Origin: Bremia lactucae
Lineage: Eukaryota > Oomycota > Peronosporomycetes > Peronosporales > Peronosporaceae
DNA: 64,000 nucleotides
Direction: 5' to 3'
NCBI RefSeq assembly: GCF_004359215.1
Contig: NC_090610.1
Location: 12,676,199-12,740,198 of the forward strand
Below, in pieces: positions 1-10,929 of the stretch. Each line of letters starts with the position of its first letter. Position 1 is the stretch's first letter. A program made the position numbers and the translations under genes. The notes under the pieces are model-generated. The model saw only the letters and a list, made by a program, of their open reading frames with translations. It searched no databases and was not told the DNA's origin.

Positions 1-7
1 TGTTGCA

Positions 8-3000
8 ATGCAAGAGGACATTTGGGACGATGCATTGCTATCGGAGATTGAGGCACTCGAGACTCGTTATGTAAAATCTTGCAGCCGTCTAAATGATACG
101 ACAAACATTCCTCAATCAGCCTTTTGCTATAATAAGAATATGTGGAGCTGCAAGTCATGTACGCTGCAAAACAACGCGGCGAGAACTACATGTCAAGTAT
201 GCCAGGCACCACGAGTATTCATGTTGCACGAGGATCAAGACACTACCTCAGCCAAGAAGATTATACAGACTCGAATTACTTTCGACAAATCCACGACTTC
301 ACCGCCACAGCAACAATCCATAAAGAATGATGGTGTATGCTCAAAGCCTACATCATTCACCTTGACACAAAGAGATCAATTAGCAAAATCCGCTACAGCA
401 AATACAACGCATTTTTCGTTAAAGTCGCCAATAAAGTCTTTTTATTCAAAACGAGCAAAAGAAGAGGTCAAGCCAGACAATTCGCTTTTGCAAACAACGC
501 GGCGTGCAACAGGAGAAGACGCAGTGGCCAAAACAAGATATCTCGACATTTCTATACGCTCAAAAGGCGTGCCCGGGATTGATATTGATGCCGCACAGCA
601 TTTCGTGTACCCGACAAATTACTCTATTCGAGACTATCAATTGGCCATTGCAGAAAAAGCATTGTATCACAACACGCTCGTGTCATTGCCTACGGGCTTA
701 GGTAAAACACTAGTGGCTGCAGTTGTCATGTACAATTTTTACCGCTGGTTTCCGACTGGAAAGGTAGTGTTTATGGCGCCGACAAAGCCACTTGTGGCTC
801 AGCAAATAAAAGCGTGTCATGAAATCATGGGAATTCCGCTTTCCGATACTGCAGAATTGCAAGGAAACGTTCCTCCGACAATGCGTCGCGTGCTGTGGAA
901 CTCCAGACGCGTGTTCTTTTGCACCCCTCAAAGTTTGCAAAATGATCTTTGCCGAGGTATTTGCAAGGCAGAAACATTTGTGTGCATCATTGTTGACGAA
1001 GCTCATAGAGCTACGGGAAAGTACGCCTACTGCGCTGTAGTGCACGAAATTGAAGCAAAAACGCAACAGTATCGCATTTTGGCACTTTCGGCCACACCTG
1101 GAGCGAAATTTGATGTGATTCAAGACGTTGTGACGAATTTACGCATCTCCCATATTGAAAGCCGATCAGCTGATGACGTGGATGTACGCAAATATACGCA
1201 CGCACGGCAAGAAGAGGTAATTGTTTGTCGTCTCGGCGACCAAATTTTAAAAATCAAGGCGCAATTTCTCAAGCTCTTCACGCCGATCATTCAACGATTA
1301 CTTCGCAATCAGATTATTCGAAATAGCGATCCAGATAAATTGACGAGCTGGTACGTGCTGCAAGCTCGAGAGAATTTTCGAAAGAGCTCGACGTACGCGT
1401 CAAAGCGAAGTGCAGAGAGTGACTTAGCGCTTCTCGTGAGTTTGCTACACGCCAAAAGTTTATTGACTGGTCATGGACTCAATAGCTTTCGTGATCAAAT
1501 CTTGAATTGGGTGGAAGAACGAAAGAATGGCAAATTGTCGTGGTCCAAGAGAGAAATGCTACAGTCTTCGGCATTTCAAGTGCTTGAAACAAGTTTAGCA
1601 TTAAGCGGTGATAGCTTATATAGTACTGTGAGCCATCCAAAGCTATTGAAACTTCGTGAAGTGCTGTTAGAGCACTTTCAGCGCCATGATGCAGGAGCTT
1701 CCAGCACACGAGCCATCGTTTTTACGCAGTTTCGTGCAAGCGTATCGGAAATTGTAGCGCTACTGCGTCCACTTGCACCTATTGTTAACGCGCAGCCTTT
1801 CATTGGACAGGGTGCGTCCGGCAAAGCAAAAGAAAACAAGGGGCAGTCTCAAAAAGTACAGCAAGAAATTGTGCGTAGGTTTCGAAAAGGCGACTTTAAT
1901 GTCCTTGTAGCCACATGCATTGCCGAGGAAGGCCTGGATATTGGAGAAGTTGATCTTATTGTCTCTTTTGATGCACTTACGTCGCCTGTTCGGATGATTC
2001 AACGACTGGGTAGAACTGGACGAAAACGCGTTGGCAATGTAATTATCCTCGTGACCGAAGGAGACGAGCAAAAGAAGTTGATGCGTAGTACATCAGCGGC
2101 GAAGACTGTTAGTCGCGCGCTAACAACTTATAAAAGTAGATTTATCTTCGCAAAGTGTCCGCGTATGCTTCCAACCGGCATTTACCCGCAATTACGAGAG
2201 CTGGAGATGAAAATACCAACTTTCCATGCTTCTCAAGTTGGTGGGAAGATGTCGTCGACAATTCTTGACCCTAATACGTGGCAGCTCAGTGATGCTGAAC
2301 GAGCTGTGGCGCTGTTGAAGTTTTTTCCGGCAAATTTCGCGAATAGCTGTAGAAATAAGCTGGTGCCAATTGTTGCTGATCGGGCACATCTACTACGGCG
2401 CCAATCGCGTACGTTGGTGCGAAACAATGATAGCACTCAAGTGAGTTATTCTGTTCGGTCGCTTATTTTGCTACGTCTAGTTCGCGACATTCACGGTGTC
2501 GACGAGAATTTGGAAGATGAATCTGATGATGATGACAGTATGAATGCTGATAAGGAAGAAGAAGCTGAGGTGGCGAGCTCGAACAATCGTGCAAATTCTG
2601 TGGAACATGGAAATGAGTGTCATGCAGCATTTTTAAGGTCTCGAACAACCAAGTTTCACAGCACTAGATTGAGTATAATCGACTCGAAACTGAAAGGTGA
2701 GATGACCTCTGCTTCGCAACAATGTAAAACGCCCGATGAGCCCGATTTTGCAAGCACATGGGACAACGTATACGATACAATTGGAGAATCGATCTCTTCC
2801 TTTGACACGCACTTTAGCCCGCAATATGCCGACTTGATAACCCGTAATATCTCTACTACTACTGAGGACGTTATAAATTGCAATGGTTGCTGTGAAAATA
2901 CTGCTTCAATGACCCTTACAGGAGAAAAGCAGAAGATAGATGCTTGTAAAGCAACATCCTTGTTGGTTCCGACCAGCGAGGACGATATGACTGAGGCGAA

Positions 3001-6000
3001 AACAACTGCCTCTGGCAGCAAGTGGCCTGACTCTAATGTTTCTAGAGGCGCGAAAAAGCCAACTCGAGATTCGACGCTCTCCTTTAAAAATGTCAGTCAT
3101 CACAATTTCTCAAACAGAGCTGAGACGGCTTCGCAAACCTGTCGAACGCGACAACTGGTATTTGATGAAAACGCTATTGATGCCAATCCACTGACTTTTA
3201 CGCAAACAATGGAGCTTTTGCCAACAGAGCCAGCTAGAGAAGCTCAAGTACTACGTTCTAAAAAGCACGAAACGCCTCGAGCCACAAAGGAGAATTTTTC
3301 AGAGTTACCACCTGTGTCGTGTGCACAAAAAAGTGTTAGTGCTGCCAATGAAATGCCATATTATGAAGAACAGACCGAAAACGAATTACAATCCTTTGAA
3401 TTACTTCCATCATTGTCGAATGGTCCTGTAATGGCATCTAATTTATTAAATGTCTCGCTACGTGCAGCTTCTCCTGATAAAAAGTTTGTGGGAGCTGGCA
3501 TTCAAGAAGACAAAGCTCATGAACGAGTTGACGATGATTTAAGTTCTGTGGTTGCGAATGAAAGTAGTTTTCTTCAAGCAAGCAATATTAATTCCAAAAC
3601 ACGAGCAGACTCTGACGCTGAAGATATGCTAGCTATTAATCCAATGGAATTCACGCCCCCGTCAAAAAGGTATTTAGCCGAGTATATTCATGGTGCTACG
3701 CATACAAATCAGAAGGAAGTTGATTTCGAGCATAAGGACGATGGCTGCTGTGCTGTGTGTCTTGAGCGTGAATCATATGATGATGATCTAATACTCTTTT
3801 GCGATGGATGTAACGTGGGAGTTCATCAATTCTGCTATGGTATTCTCTCTGTACCCGATGCCGAGTGGTTCTGTGCCGTCTGCTCGGTGGCTCTAAAGAC
3901 TGGCAACGATGTCGCTGCTAATCCACCACGATGTCAGCTCTGTCCACACCGCGGGGGTGCGTACAAGCGGACGGGATGCCACCACTGGGTTCACGTTCAA
4001 TGCTATATATGGATTCCAGAGTTACAAGTCGAGCAGGGAGTGGATGATTCTCTTATGCTTTCTGAATTAACTCGACTTGATCCAGACCGCAAGAATCTCG
4101 ATTGTTCAATATGCCATTCGCAGATTGGTAATGGAAAGATTCAATGCGCACACAAGCAATGTTTGACTGCCTTTCATGTCAGTTGTGCCGCATTCGCTGG
4201 CTATCGCATGGATCAAGTCGATGTTTCAGGCAGTGACGACAAGGAATGTTATACTTTATTTCTAGCTTACTGCTCATTACACCGCAAATCTTCTGCTCCA
4301 GTATGCGCTTCGGATTTGTCAACGTTACCTGAGAAAGCAACGGTTTCCCTATCCCATCCATCACTTTCAAAACCTGCAAATATTGCATCTCCTAGTCACT
4401 TATTAGCATCGCCTTCCTCTGCGGAGGTCGAAAAGAAACGTAAAAAGTTTCGGCGACTTAAACGCAAGTATGAGTACTCTCCCTCCCACTTGTGTTCACA
4501 GCCAGAAGCGTCAAGAACATTGCAAAAGCGTCTCAAGAGAAAGAAGAAGCAGCGAGAGACTTCACGAGCTTTAGCAGCTGCGTATATTGAAGAAACAGCT
4601 GAAGTGCAAGGGGGAGATGATGATGATGACGACGATGATAATGAGTATGGAGAAGACGATCAAGAGGCGGCGGACAATTCATTTATTAACGATTCGTCGC
4701 AGCTTCTGTATTCACAGTCGGTCAAATCTTATGAAGACGTTGGGGATCTCACGTCAAAGAAGAAATTGAAATCAAGTCCCAATATGCGGGCTATTTATGC
4801 GCAATCACTTTGTGCATCACAGACTTCTCCACTACCACTAGGTAGGCACTGGGGAGCACTTCGATCAAATGGAATTATCCGTGCTTGTCTTGATAAAATG
4901 CATACCAAAACGAAGACTACGACGACGCCAACAACTGCTGTAGCAGTTGTGGAGGAATTCCAAGCGGCTTGTGACCAACGGAATTGCTTGCCAGCTGATA
5001 CGATTCAACTCGATTCGCCTACCATTTGTCCGTTGAATCAGACCAAGAGGTTGTTTAATGACACTTTGCATACCGAGATGGAAACAAATGGCATTGAAAC
5101 TTTCAACACATTGGAGGAAAATCGGCAAGAAAACTTGAAACAAACAAAATCACAGACGTCACTAGTTTGCAACAACATTTTATTGTCGAAAGATGACCAG
5201 TTGGCAAATGCACGAGATGTGAGAGCAATTGATTCATTCCATTTGACGAAAGAGGGAATGGCTCATGACGGAGAAAGTGCTGCGTATTCTCATTATTCGA
5301 ATGGAACGTTGACGTGTAAAAGGTCTCTTGTTCCTGCGAAACGGTCCGTGACGTCTACTGTCGATCTAACTTGTCATCACTCGCAAAGGTTATCCCAGTC
5401 AATGAAGTGGAACATTCTCGTAAGCTCGACCTTTGCCAGCTCCAAAATATATGCAATCCTTTTATCGTCCAAGAGCGCCGACTGTGGCGTAACAATTACA
5501 GATTCGCTCCATGTCGATGTTTTACTTAGTGTGCGCACCGCCGTTCTTTTCTTAACAAGCCAACAAGTACACGCGCTGAAGAATACACCTCCAAACCAAA
5601 ATGAAAAAAGCGGCTTGTTGTTTAGATTGACTTTGGCCATGCACAAGAAAGTCATTGTAGCTGTTGTTCACACTGGTGAAAAATCCGAGATTCAGCGAAT
5701 TCTACCGTTTCCAAACGTGACAATTATTGTGCAAGATTGCATCGATACTCTATGCTCGCAACTTCACCAAATTGCACACGAGGATCTCGTCGAAGGGTAC
5801 GAATTTCCTTCTTTATGTCTTGGTCCCTTAAGTGATCAGGTTCCAAGAGCGCTAGACGAGAATTTCGCATCCCGACTCGAGTTCTTTCGCTCTATTCCAG
5901 CTTTGTCACTTGACAGTGCACTGAATTTAAGTTTTCGCTTTAAAAACTTTTCAGTAACACAAGTGCCAGTGCATAAATTTAACGAAATGCATTGGAGAAG

Positions 6001-6070
6001 GATGTTGCCATGGATCTCCGAGGCGTCAGCGGTGGAGATTCAGAAACATGTGCAAAATATACGACGTTGA
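8..6070 (+). CDS. FANCM/Hef-like DNA helicase with RanBP2 zinc finger and PHD/extended-PHD module
   Basis: Single uninterrupted frame of 2020 codons starting at an ATG 7 bases into the window, so a further upstream start cannot be excluded. Domains in order: a RanBP2-type zinc finger at residues 46-69 (Cys 48, 51, 62, 65); an SF2 helicase core with Walker A LPTGLGKT at 227-234, DEAH box at 330-333, and the C-terminal RecA lobe from about 568 to motif VI QRLGRTGR at 665-672; a long low-complexity region; a PHD finger beginning at Cys1247, followed by an extended PHD ending near Cys1422; basic stretches near 1475-1520; an Asp run near 1537; and a C-terminal region (about 1799-2020) that resembles a degenerate ERCC4 fold plus helix-hairpin-helix, with no ERKxxxD nuclease motif. 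FANCM/Mph1/Hef enzymes remodel stalled forks and D-loops. PHD and extended-PHD modules in other proteins read histone tails. The helicase assignment is strong. The C-terminal ERCC4-like call is inference. Confidence 0.9.
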   Translation: MQEDIWDDALLSEIEALETRYVKSCSRLNDTTNIPQSAFCYNKNMWSCKSCTLQNNAARTTCQVCQAPRVFMLHEDQDTTSAKKIIQTRITFDKSTTSPPQQQSIKNDGVCSKPTSFTLTQRDQLAKSATANTTHFSLKSPIKSFYSKRAKEEVKPDNSLLQTTRRATGEDAVAKTRYLDISIRSKGVPGIDIDAAQHFVYPTNYSIRDYQLAIAEKALYHNTLVSLPTGLGKTLVAAVVMYNFYRWFPTGKVVFMAPTKPLVAQQIKACHEIMGIPLSDTAELQGNVPPTMRRVLWNSRRVFFCTPQSLQNDLCRGICKAETFVCIIVDEAHRATGKYAYCAVVHEIEAKTQQYRILALSATPGAKFDVIQDVVTNLRISHIESRSADDVDVRKYTHARQEEVIVCRLGDQILKIKAQFLKLFTPIIQRLLRNQIIRNSDPDKLTSWYVLQARENFRKSSTYASKRSAESDLALLVSLLHAKSLLTGHGLNSFRDQILNWVEERKNGKLSWSKREMLQSSAFQVLETSLALSGDSLYSTVSHPKLLKLREVLLEHFQRHDAGASSTRAIVFTQFRASVSEIVALLRPLAPIVNAQPFIGQGASGKAKENKGQSQKVQQEIVRRFRKGDFNVLVATCIAEEGLDIGEVDLIVSFDALTSPVRMIQRLGRTGRKRVGNVIILVTEGDEQKKLMRSTSAAKTVSRALTTYKSRFIFAKCPRMLPTGIYPQLRELEMKIPTFHASQVGGKMSSTILDPNTWQLSDAERAVALLKFFPANFANSCRNKLVPIVADRAHLLRRQSRTLVRNNDSTQVSYSVRSLILLRLVRDIHGVDENLEDESDDDDSMNADKEEEAEVASSNNRANSVEHGNECHAAFLRSRTTKFHSTRLSIIDSKLKGEMTSASQQCKTPDEPDFASTWDNVYDTIGESISSFDTHFSPQYADLITRNISTTTEDVINCNGCCENTASMTLTGEKQKIDACKATSLLVPTSEDDMTEAKTTASGSKWPDSNVSRGAKKPTRDSTLSFKNVSHHNFSNRAETASQTCRTRQLVFDENAIDANPLTFTQTMELLPTEPAREAQVLRSKKHETPRATKENFSELPPVSCAQKSVSAANEMPYYEEQTENELQSFELLPSLSNGPVMASNLLNVSLRAASPDKKFVGAGIQEDKAHERVDDDLSSVVANESSFLQASNINSKTRADSDAEDMLAINPMEFTPPSKRYLAEYIHGATHTNQKEVDFEHKDDGCCAVCLERESYDDDLILFCDGCNVGVHQFCYGILSVPDAEWFCAVCSVALKTGNDVAANPPRCQLCPHRGGAYKRTGCHHWVHVQCYIWIPELQVEQGVDDSLMLSELTRLDPDRKNLDCSICHSQIGNGKIQCAHKQCLTAFHVSCAAFAGYRMDQVDVSGSDDKECYTLFLAYCSLHRKSSAPVCASDLSTLPEKATVSLSHPSLSKPANIASPSHLLASPSSAEVEKKRKKFRRLKRKYEYSPSHLCSQPEASRTLQKRLKRKKKQRETSRALAAAYIEETAEVQGGDDDDDDDDNEYGEDDQEAADNSFINDSSQLLYSQSVKSYEDVGDLTSKKKLKSSPNMRAIYAQSLCASQTSPLPLGRHWGALRSNGIIRACLDKMHTKTKTTTTPTTAVAVVEEFQAACDQRNCLPADTIQLDSPTICPLNQTKRLFNDTLHTEMETNGIETFNTLEENRQENLKQTKSQTSLVCNNILLSKDDQLANARDVRAIDSFHLTKEGMAHDGESAAYSHYSNGTLTCKRSLVPAKRSVTSTVDLTCHHSQRLSQSMKWNILVSSTFASSKIYAILLSSKSADCGVTITDSLHVDVLLSVRTAVLFLTSQQVHALKNTPPNQNEKSGLLFRLTLAMHKKVIVAVVHTGEKSEIQRILPFPNVTIIVQDCIDTLCSQLHQIAHEDLVEGYEFPSLCLGPLSDQVPRALDENFASRLEFFRSIPALSLDSALNLSFRFKNFSVTQVPVHKFNEMHWRRMLPWISEASAVEIQKHVQNIRR

Positions 6071-6348
6071 GGTTGTAAAGTATGATAGTTTAGCTATCGT
6101 CGGCTGACTATTTAAAAGCGCAGAAAGCGACTAAAACGGTCATGCCCGGTTCACTGCGAGGTGGCATGTCTTAGCCACTTTTTGTGTGCAAATTAGAATT
6201 AGGTAATTACTGTAAAATACACACGCTCCAATAATGGGAGCAGCCACAAGCAACCCATTTATCGACACGAAATTTCTTAAAAGTATCGAAGCCGCTCGGA
6301 GTTGCCCAAAATGTATTCAATTATTGTGTATCGACTCCATATTCCACA
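6071..6348. other. Intergenic spacer between helicase and pseudouridine synthase
   Basis: A 278-bp AT-rich spacer between two plus-strand genes. It must hold the 3' end of the helicase gene and the promoter of the next one. No RNA gene or repeat was recognised. Confidence 0.5.
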
Positions 6349-7785
6349 ATGGAGGACATTCTTCCGCAGAGCAAGAAGCAGCACCGTAAGCAGGAAAAGG
6401 CTCGATGGTTAGCGGAGCGCAAGTCTTTGCAAATACTGGAGGGCTTAGCATCTTCCAGGCGGAAGAGTAGAAATCACCGTCAACGAATTGTCCCGCCTTC
6501 CGCTGCTGTCCACTTTGAGCCGTGCATGTCGACTAATTGTGACAATCGAGTGGCTGGACACTCGTGCGTCGTGCGGAGAATTGAACCGTACGTCCATCGC
6601 TTTGCGCTCTTTGCAAAAGACCGGTGGACGGATCGTAGTTTGCGTGATCTCTTTGCCAGTGAGTTTTCCACCCTCTCGTCAGAATACTGCGCGCGAGCAG
6701 CTCAGCTGGGGCTCATTCGGGTGAATGGACAAGAGGCGAAGCTGGACACGATTCTGAAACGTGGAAGTTTCTTTGAGCACGTCGTGCATCGACATGAGCC
6801 TGCAATTCATTTCCCGATCAAGACTGCCATGGAGTTATCGACATTGGCGTCGCTATCCACGACGTGGATCCATTTGGAGACAGACGACTTGATGGTGGTA
6901 AATAAACCCTCGGGCGTTCCCGTGCATCCAACCGGCAGCTTTCAATTTAATTCGCTGACGCATATACTGCATCATGACAGACAAGGGATTGCCGCAGAGA
7001 AGGAAAGTTTAACACAAAAGCTCTATCCAGTGCATCGATTGGATCGATTGACGTCAGGACTGCTGATACTCGCCAAATCGGCGGAAAAGGCACGCAGTCT
7101 TACGGCTGAGCTAACAAATCCTTCTATCAACCAAGGAACTGGCATGCGTTTGGTGCAGAAATACTACGTAGCGCGAGTTCAAGGCGACTTTCCCGTCACG
7201 GCAATGGGTTCTGCAGGCATTGCTAAGTTCTGCTCAGCATTTGTAACGATTGATAGTTTACGTGAAGAATACTGGCGCGTGGAAGCCCCAATCGGTTTGA
7301 TGTCACCACGCCAAGGACATAAAAGATGTGTGAGTGAGTCAGAAGACGCCAAGCCTTGTGTAACGCTAATGCGTCGTCGTGGAGACTCCGTGGGTGGCGA
7401 AAGTATCGTTGAATGCCTCCTTTTAACGGGTCGGACGCATCAACTTCGAGTGCATTTACAACACGTGGGCTTTTCAATCGTAAACGATCCGCTGTACGGA
7501 ATTCCGAATGAAGACAAAGGGATGAGGCTTGCAATTAGGCAAGTACAGAATGTCCTCTTTGATGCTGTTCCAATTTCATATTACCAAAAATTTCATCATG
7601 AAGATGATAAACTTCGATGTACTCGAGTGTGCGAAGTCTGCATAGCTAAAATCCAAGGAATTTTCGAGGTTGAAAACAAGGATGTAATTATGTGGTTGCA
7701 TTCCTATCGATATGAAACCCCCAGTTGGTCATTTGAAGTGCCGTTGCCGTCTTGGGCCACATTGCCAACAGCATTGCCCATCTGA
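6349..7785 (+). CDS. RluA-family pseudouridine synthase, Pus9/Rib2-like (tRNA)
   Basis: Complete 478-aa frame from ATG. The RluA/Rsu catalytic signature HRLDRLTSG is present with catalytic Asp at residue 232. Before it lies the family motif VVNKPSGVPVHPTG, typical of the yeast Pus8/Pus9 branch that modifies U32 of tRNAs. A later block containing LLTGRTHQLRVHLQ and NDPLYG matches the conserved C-terminal half of the family. The N-terminal 70 residues are basic and could be a targeting or RNA-binding extension. Residues about 90-140 resemble a degenerate S4-like or N-terminal RluA extension. The reaction is isomerisation of uridine to pseudouridine in RNA. Exact substrate (tRNA U32, cytosolic or mitochondrial) is inferred from family resemblance only. 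It lies 278 bp downstream of the FANCM-like gene on the same strand. Confidence 0.88.
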   Translation: MEDILPQSKKQHRKQEKARWLAERKSLQILEGLASSRRKSRNHRQRIVPPSAAVHFEPCMSTNCDNRVAGHSCVVRRIEPYVHRFALFAKDRWTDRSLRDLFASEFSTLSSEYCARAAQLGLIRVNGQEAKLDTILKRGSFFEHVVHRHEPAIHFPIKTAMELSTLASLSTTWIHLETDDLMVVNKPSGVPVHPTGSFQFNSLTHILHHDRQGIAAEKESLTQKLYPVHRLDRLTSGLLILAKSAEKARSLTAELTNPSINQGTGMRLVQKYYVARVQGDFPVTAMGSAGIAKFCSAFVTIDSLREEYWRVEAPIGLMSPRQGHKRCVSESEDAKPCVTLMRRRGDSVGGESIVECLLLTGRTHQLRVHLQHVGFSIVNDPLYGIPNEDKGMRLAIRQVQNVLFDAVPISYYQKFHHEDDKLRCTRVCEVCIAKIQGIFEVENKDVIMWLHSYRYETPSWSFEVPLPSWATLPTALPI

Positions 7786-8091
7786 TTAACATTGTAAAAT
7801 TGCAAAAGTACTTCTCTCTGCACGACGTGCAGAGGAAGGCTCTCAGTAGCTAAGAAATCTTAGCTTACGCAGAGTAAATTCTAAGGCTTTATTATAGAGA
7901 AAACGTAAAACTGTGATAATATATCAAGTTCCTACGTAACGATCTTTTATCTACCACTGACTTTATTATATTAATAACTATCTATGTATGGCCCGCACAA
8001 TCTTGTCTTATAACGATTGGCGGATATGGTAATATTGGAACAAGTCAAAGTTAATAAAGATAATATTTGTACTTTTCCTCTCATAGACCAG
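7786..8091. other. AT-rich spacer before Ty3/gypsy element 1
   Basis: About 300 bp with no convincing coding frame. A short stretch near 8050-8085 resembles the A/T-rich tail of another LTR family seen near 29.75 and 62.2 kb, so the 5' LTR of element 1 may have been truncated by a join to another repeat. Confidence 0.4.
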
Positions 8092-8460
8092 GTTGTTAAT
8101 TAATATATTATCTAAAAAAGTAGATATTATTTGGAAAATATTACTTTACATAGGAATTTTTGGAAAGCTTATCCATAAATCGATGTAGGCCATTACATCT
8201 ACTTGCTCCGCGGTCCAGTCAGCACTGGACGCGCCCAAAGAGAGAGACAAATAAGATATATTACATGTTCTGTATTAGTTTATAATGAAGTTAGTATTAA
8301 ATAGATAGAAACAGAAGAACAACTTAATTACATGAAATACAGTTTACTTTTAGCCCTCTTTGCAGCAAGAATCTCAAAGAAAGTCTTCTTCTGCACGTAC
8401 TAGTGTACGTGAAGTGACGTCTCGCACAGAAGCAGTACAAGTCGGCAGTGCCCCGTTACA
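8092..8460 (+). repeat. 5' LTR of element 1 (5'-truncated)
   Basis: Matches the family LTR from GTTGTTAATTAATATATTATC to the terminal CCCCGTTACA. It lacks the first bases (TGTAACGGGGTGT...) present in the copies at 51199 and 53946. One of the hairpin-forming segments near its 3' end is also deleted. Confidence 0.88.
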
Positions 8461-8462
8461 CA

Positions 8463-8480
8463 TGGTAGCACTTTGTAGTC
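8463..8480 (+). promoter_or_regulatory. Primer-binding site of element 1
   Basis: TGGTAGCACTTTGTAG lies two bases after the LTR end. The same motif follows the LTR of element 4. The first eight bases (TGGTAGCA) are complementary to the 3' end typical of eukaryotic initiator tRNA-Met, but the match does not extend further, so the primer tRNA is uncertain. Confidence 0.6.
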
Positions 8481-8589
8481 CGTCCAAGGACCACAGTTCT
8501 ATCATCTAACATGTCCATGTTAAATAATAATGGAAATACGCATCACGTTTAGCGTGATAAATACTTATTCTAAGTGACATAGAAAGGAG

Positions 8590-9690
8590 TGCGGTCGAAC
8601 GAACGATTTCGACCGTAGAAAATGATGCCATCTTGGCCATGCTGTCCGGTTTGGACAGATTTGCCCTCCATTCAGCCATCGCCAAGTTCATATAACATGA
8701 GCTTGACGAGGCGAAGGAGAAGGTAGCCTTGCTCGATCAGTAAGGCTCTCAACAGGCAGGACTGTTGAGGTTGCAAGAGGTACAGACCCCTGTATCTGGG
8801 ATGACGCACACGCGTCGTCCCAAAACCTTAAAGATTGACATATCTAAGTATAGGGGGTCGTAGAAGACTCCCTCTCACGATGGTTTGTCGTGTTGGAAGA
8901 TGCCATAAGGGCTCGTCACATCGTCGACGAGCAAATGCAAGTTGCATTTGCTCAGTCAAACCTGGCAGGTCGTGCCAAAACTTGGGCATATGCCTCAAGT
9001 TGGTGACCCGTACATATTTGGCTAGCTAGAGGATTTTCAATCCTGGCTCCAACAGAAGTTTAAGCTGCCCAGGGCTGAGTTAAAAGCTCGATCAGAGCTT
9101 CTGAAATTTAAGCAAGGCAAGCGTAATGTTCAAGCTTACGCCCAGCGTGTACGACTATTAACGAATTGTACCATGAACAATCCAATTTATGAACACACGT
9201 TGATTAAGGTAATCATGGAAGGTCTTACGGATGGTCCCGTGAAGACCCATTTGTTCCGCTGAAACTGGATACGCTTGAAGAAGCATTATCCATTTTTAAG
9301 ATTTTGATGCAAGTTTATTAGCAAGGTGTATGCGGAACAGGAGGACATTAGCTTGAGACAGGCTCAAACTAGTTTGTCATCGTATCGTCCTCCGTGACGA
9401 CAAGAGCTTGGAGGTCCAGAACCTATGGACCTCGCTTTCGAACAGTAAGCGATTGCAGAGATGCAATCAATGTCAAAAGTTAGGTCACTGCGGTCATGAT
9501 AGAAAGTGCCCCACGCCCAGTACCGCTTATGGACTGAATTTTAAAAGGGTAACGGTCGCGGGTCCGGCGTCGTTGCGAAATCGCAACAGCGAGGCGGACC
9601 ACAAAAAAACGGTTGGGTCAGTAAGAGCGCATCGCCCTACTGATTCAGCAACCTCAAGAGAATTTGCAAATCTCTTGACATAAGTTGCTC
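8590..9690 (+). pseudogene. gag remnant of element 1
   Basis: Frames align with the better-preserved gag of element 4, including the N-terminal motif (MLSGLD..ALHSA) and a C-terminal zinc knuckle near 9450-9515. In this copy the knuckle reads CNQCQKLGHCGHDRKC, with two extra residues before the last Cys, so the CX2CX4HX4C spacing is lost. Several in-frame stops (for example after the LTR-proximal region and near 8640-8700) interrupt the frame. The product would have been the nucleocapsid/capsid protein. Confidence 0.8.
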
Positions 9691-9769
9691 CAGACACATA
9701 ATCATTATTTGTCTCTGCACCTGGTGCTGAGGTATACCTCATCACCTTGAAGTAGAAAGTGACAAATGA

Positions 9770-10130
9770 TTTGTCACTTAGGGCCCTAGTGGACTGTGGA
9801 GCGTCGAATACTTTATTCGTCTCCAGTCGCTAGAGGGTCGTAAGCTCAAATATCTTGAGCGCGACATCCCTCCAACGACAGGCGCGTCGATAATAGTGAT
9901 GAAACCCGTAGTGAGATTTCACTACCGTTAAGATTAACAGCTTGATGATGTTTTCATCGTACTGGATTTGGATGACAGACTTGATGTCATCCTAGGTTTA
10001 CCTTGGCTCAGAAAGTATGAGCCAATAATCAACTGGCAGTCTCGATCCGTAAAGATGCCTGCCACTTGTTCATCAGATGGCCTTCTGATGAACGTGTTGG
10101 CGCGTCCACAAGCGTGTGGATCACTACGGC
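9770..10130 (+). pseudogene. Retropepsin (protease) domain of element 1
   Basis: The sequence reads LVDCGASNT, a retropepsin active-site motif (D-T/S-G in most retropepsins, Cys here), followed about 60 codons later by VILGLPWLRKYEP, the second conserved block. The active-site block is followed by frameshifts. A linker with repeated His/Ser-rich sequence runs to about 10760 and joins the RT. Family role is processing of the Gag-Pol polyprotein. Confidence 0.8.
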
Positions 10131-10929
10131 TGAATGCGATGGCCTCACTTGTGAAATGGTCGTTAGTACGACTGCACAAGATCACAGTGTGATTACTAAT
10201 CACAGTGTGGAGTCAGCTGCCGGCGGCTGTGCGAATGCACAGGCAGTGCTGAAGGTCCACCACCCGAATAAGTCGAATGAATTGAGACATGAATGTACGT
10301 CTAGCGGGCTACATTCAAGGAAGGTACCGGTTGTCCAAAAAAGACAACACGATGATCCTAGACCGTAGTTGAGAGTCGACCGTAGAGGACCCGACTGTGA
10401 TAGCGCAATCATATTCGGAAGATGTTAAGGGAATAATCTTCGCGTAGTTGAGAAGAAAACCCTCAAATAGTTAATGCTGAATTCAGCATCCCAAGGAATT
10501 AATTCCTCGGCAGCCTGTGGATAAATTCCAGGAAGAAAACGAGACATTGAATGTCTTGGTTAATGACGGATCAAGAGTAGGCGCTTACACTCTTGATATG
10601 TATGTGCCTCCGAAGTTACCTTCGGATATAACTCAAATATTTACCCTAGAACCTAAACGGTTCTTGAGAGATCTGCACAATGGCAGAATCAAGCAGATCT
10701 ACGTAGTCTTCACAGAAGGACGAATACGCAACCGATATCCGGTCAGCGGTAATTTTTGCTGAGAACGAACGAGTTCTCAGCAGCTCATCGATGGACGAAA
10801 GTGTCCTCGATGTGAAGACTCGGCTTAAGAGATATACTACTCAATCCTGGAAGTCACTTAAGACAGATCCTATATAAAAGGATTTGATTTGAACTCGGGG
10901 ATGTATTCCCTGAAACAGTTCAATGCGAG

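Noticed and set aside
2656..3103. Overlapping minus-strand ORFs within the helicase gene
   Set aside because: They lie opposite a long intact coding frame and show no protein family.
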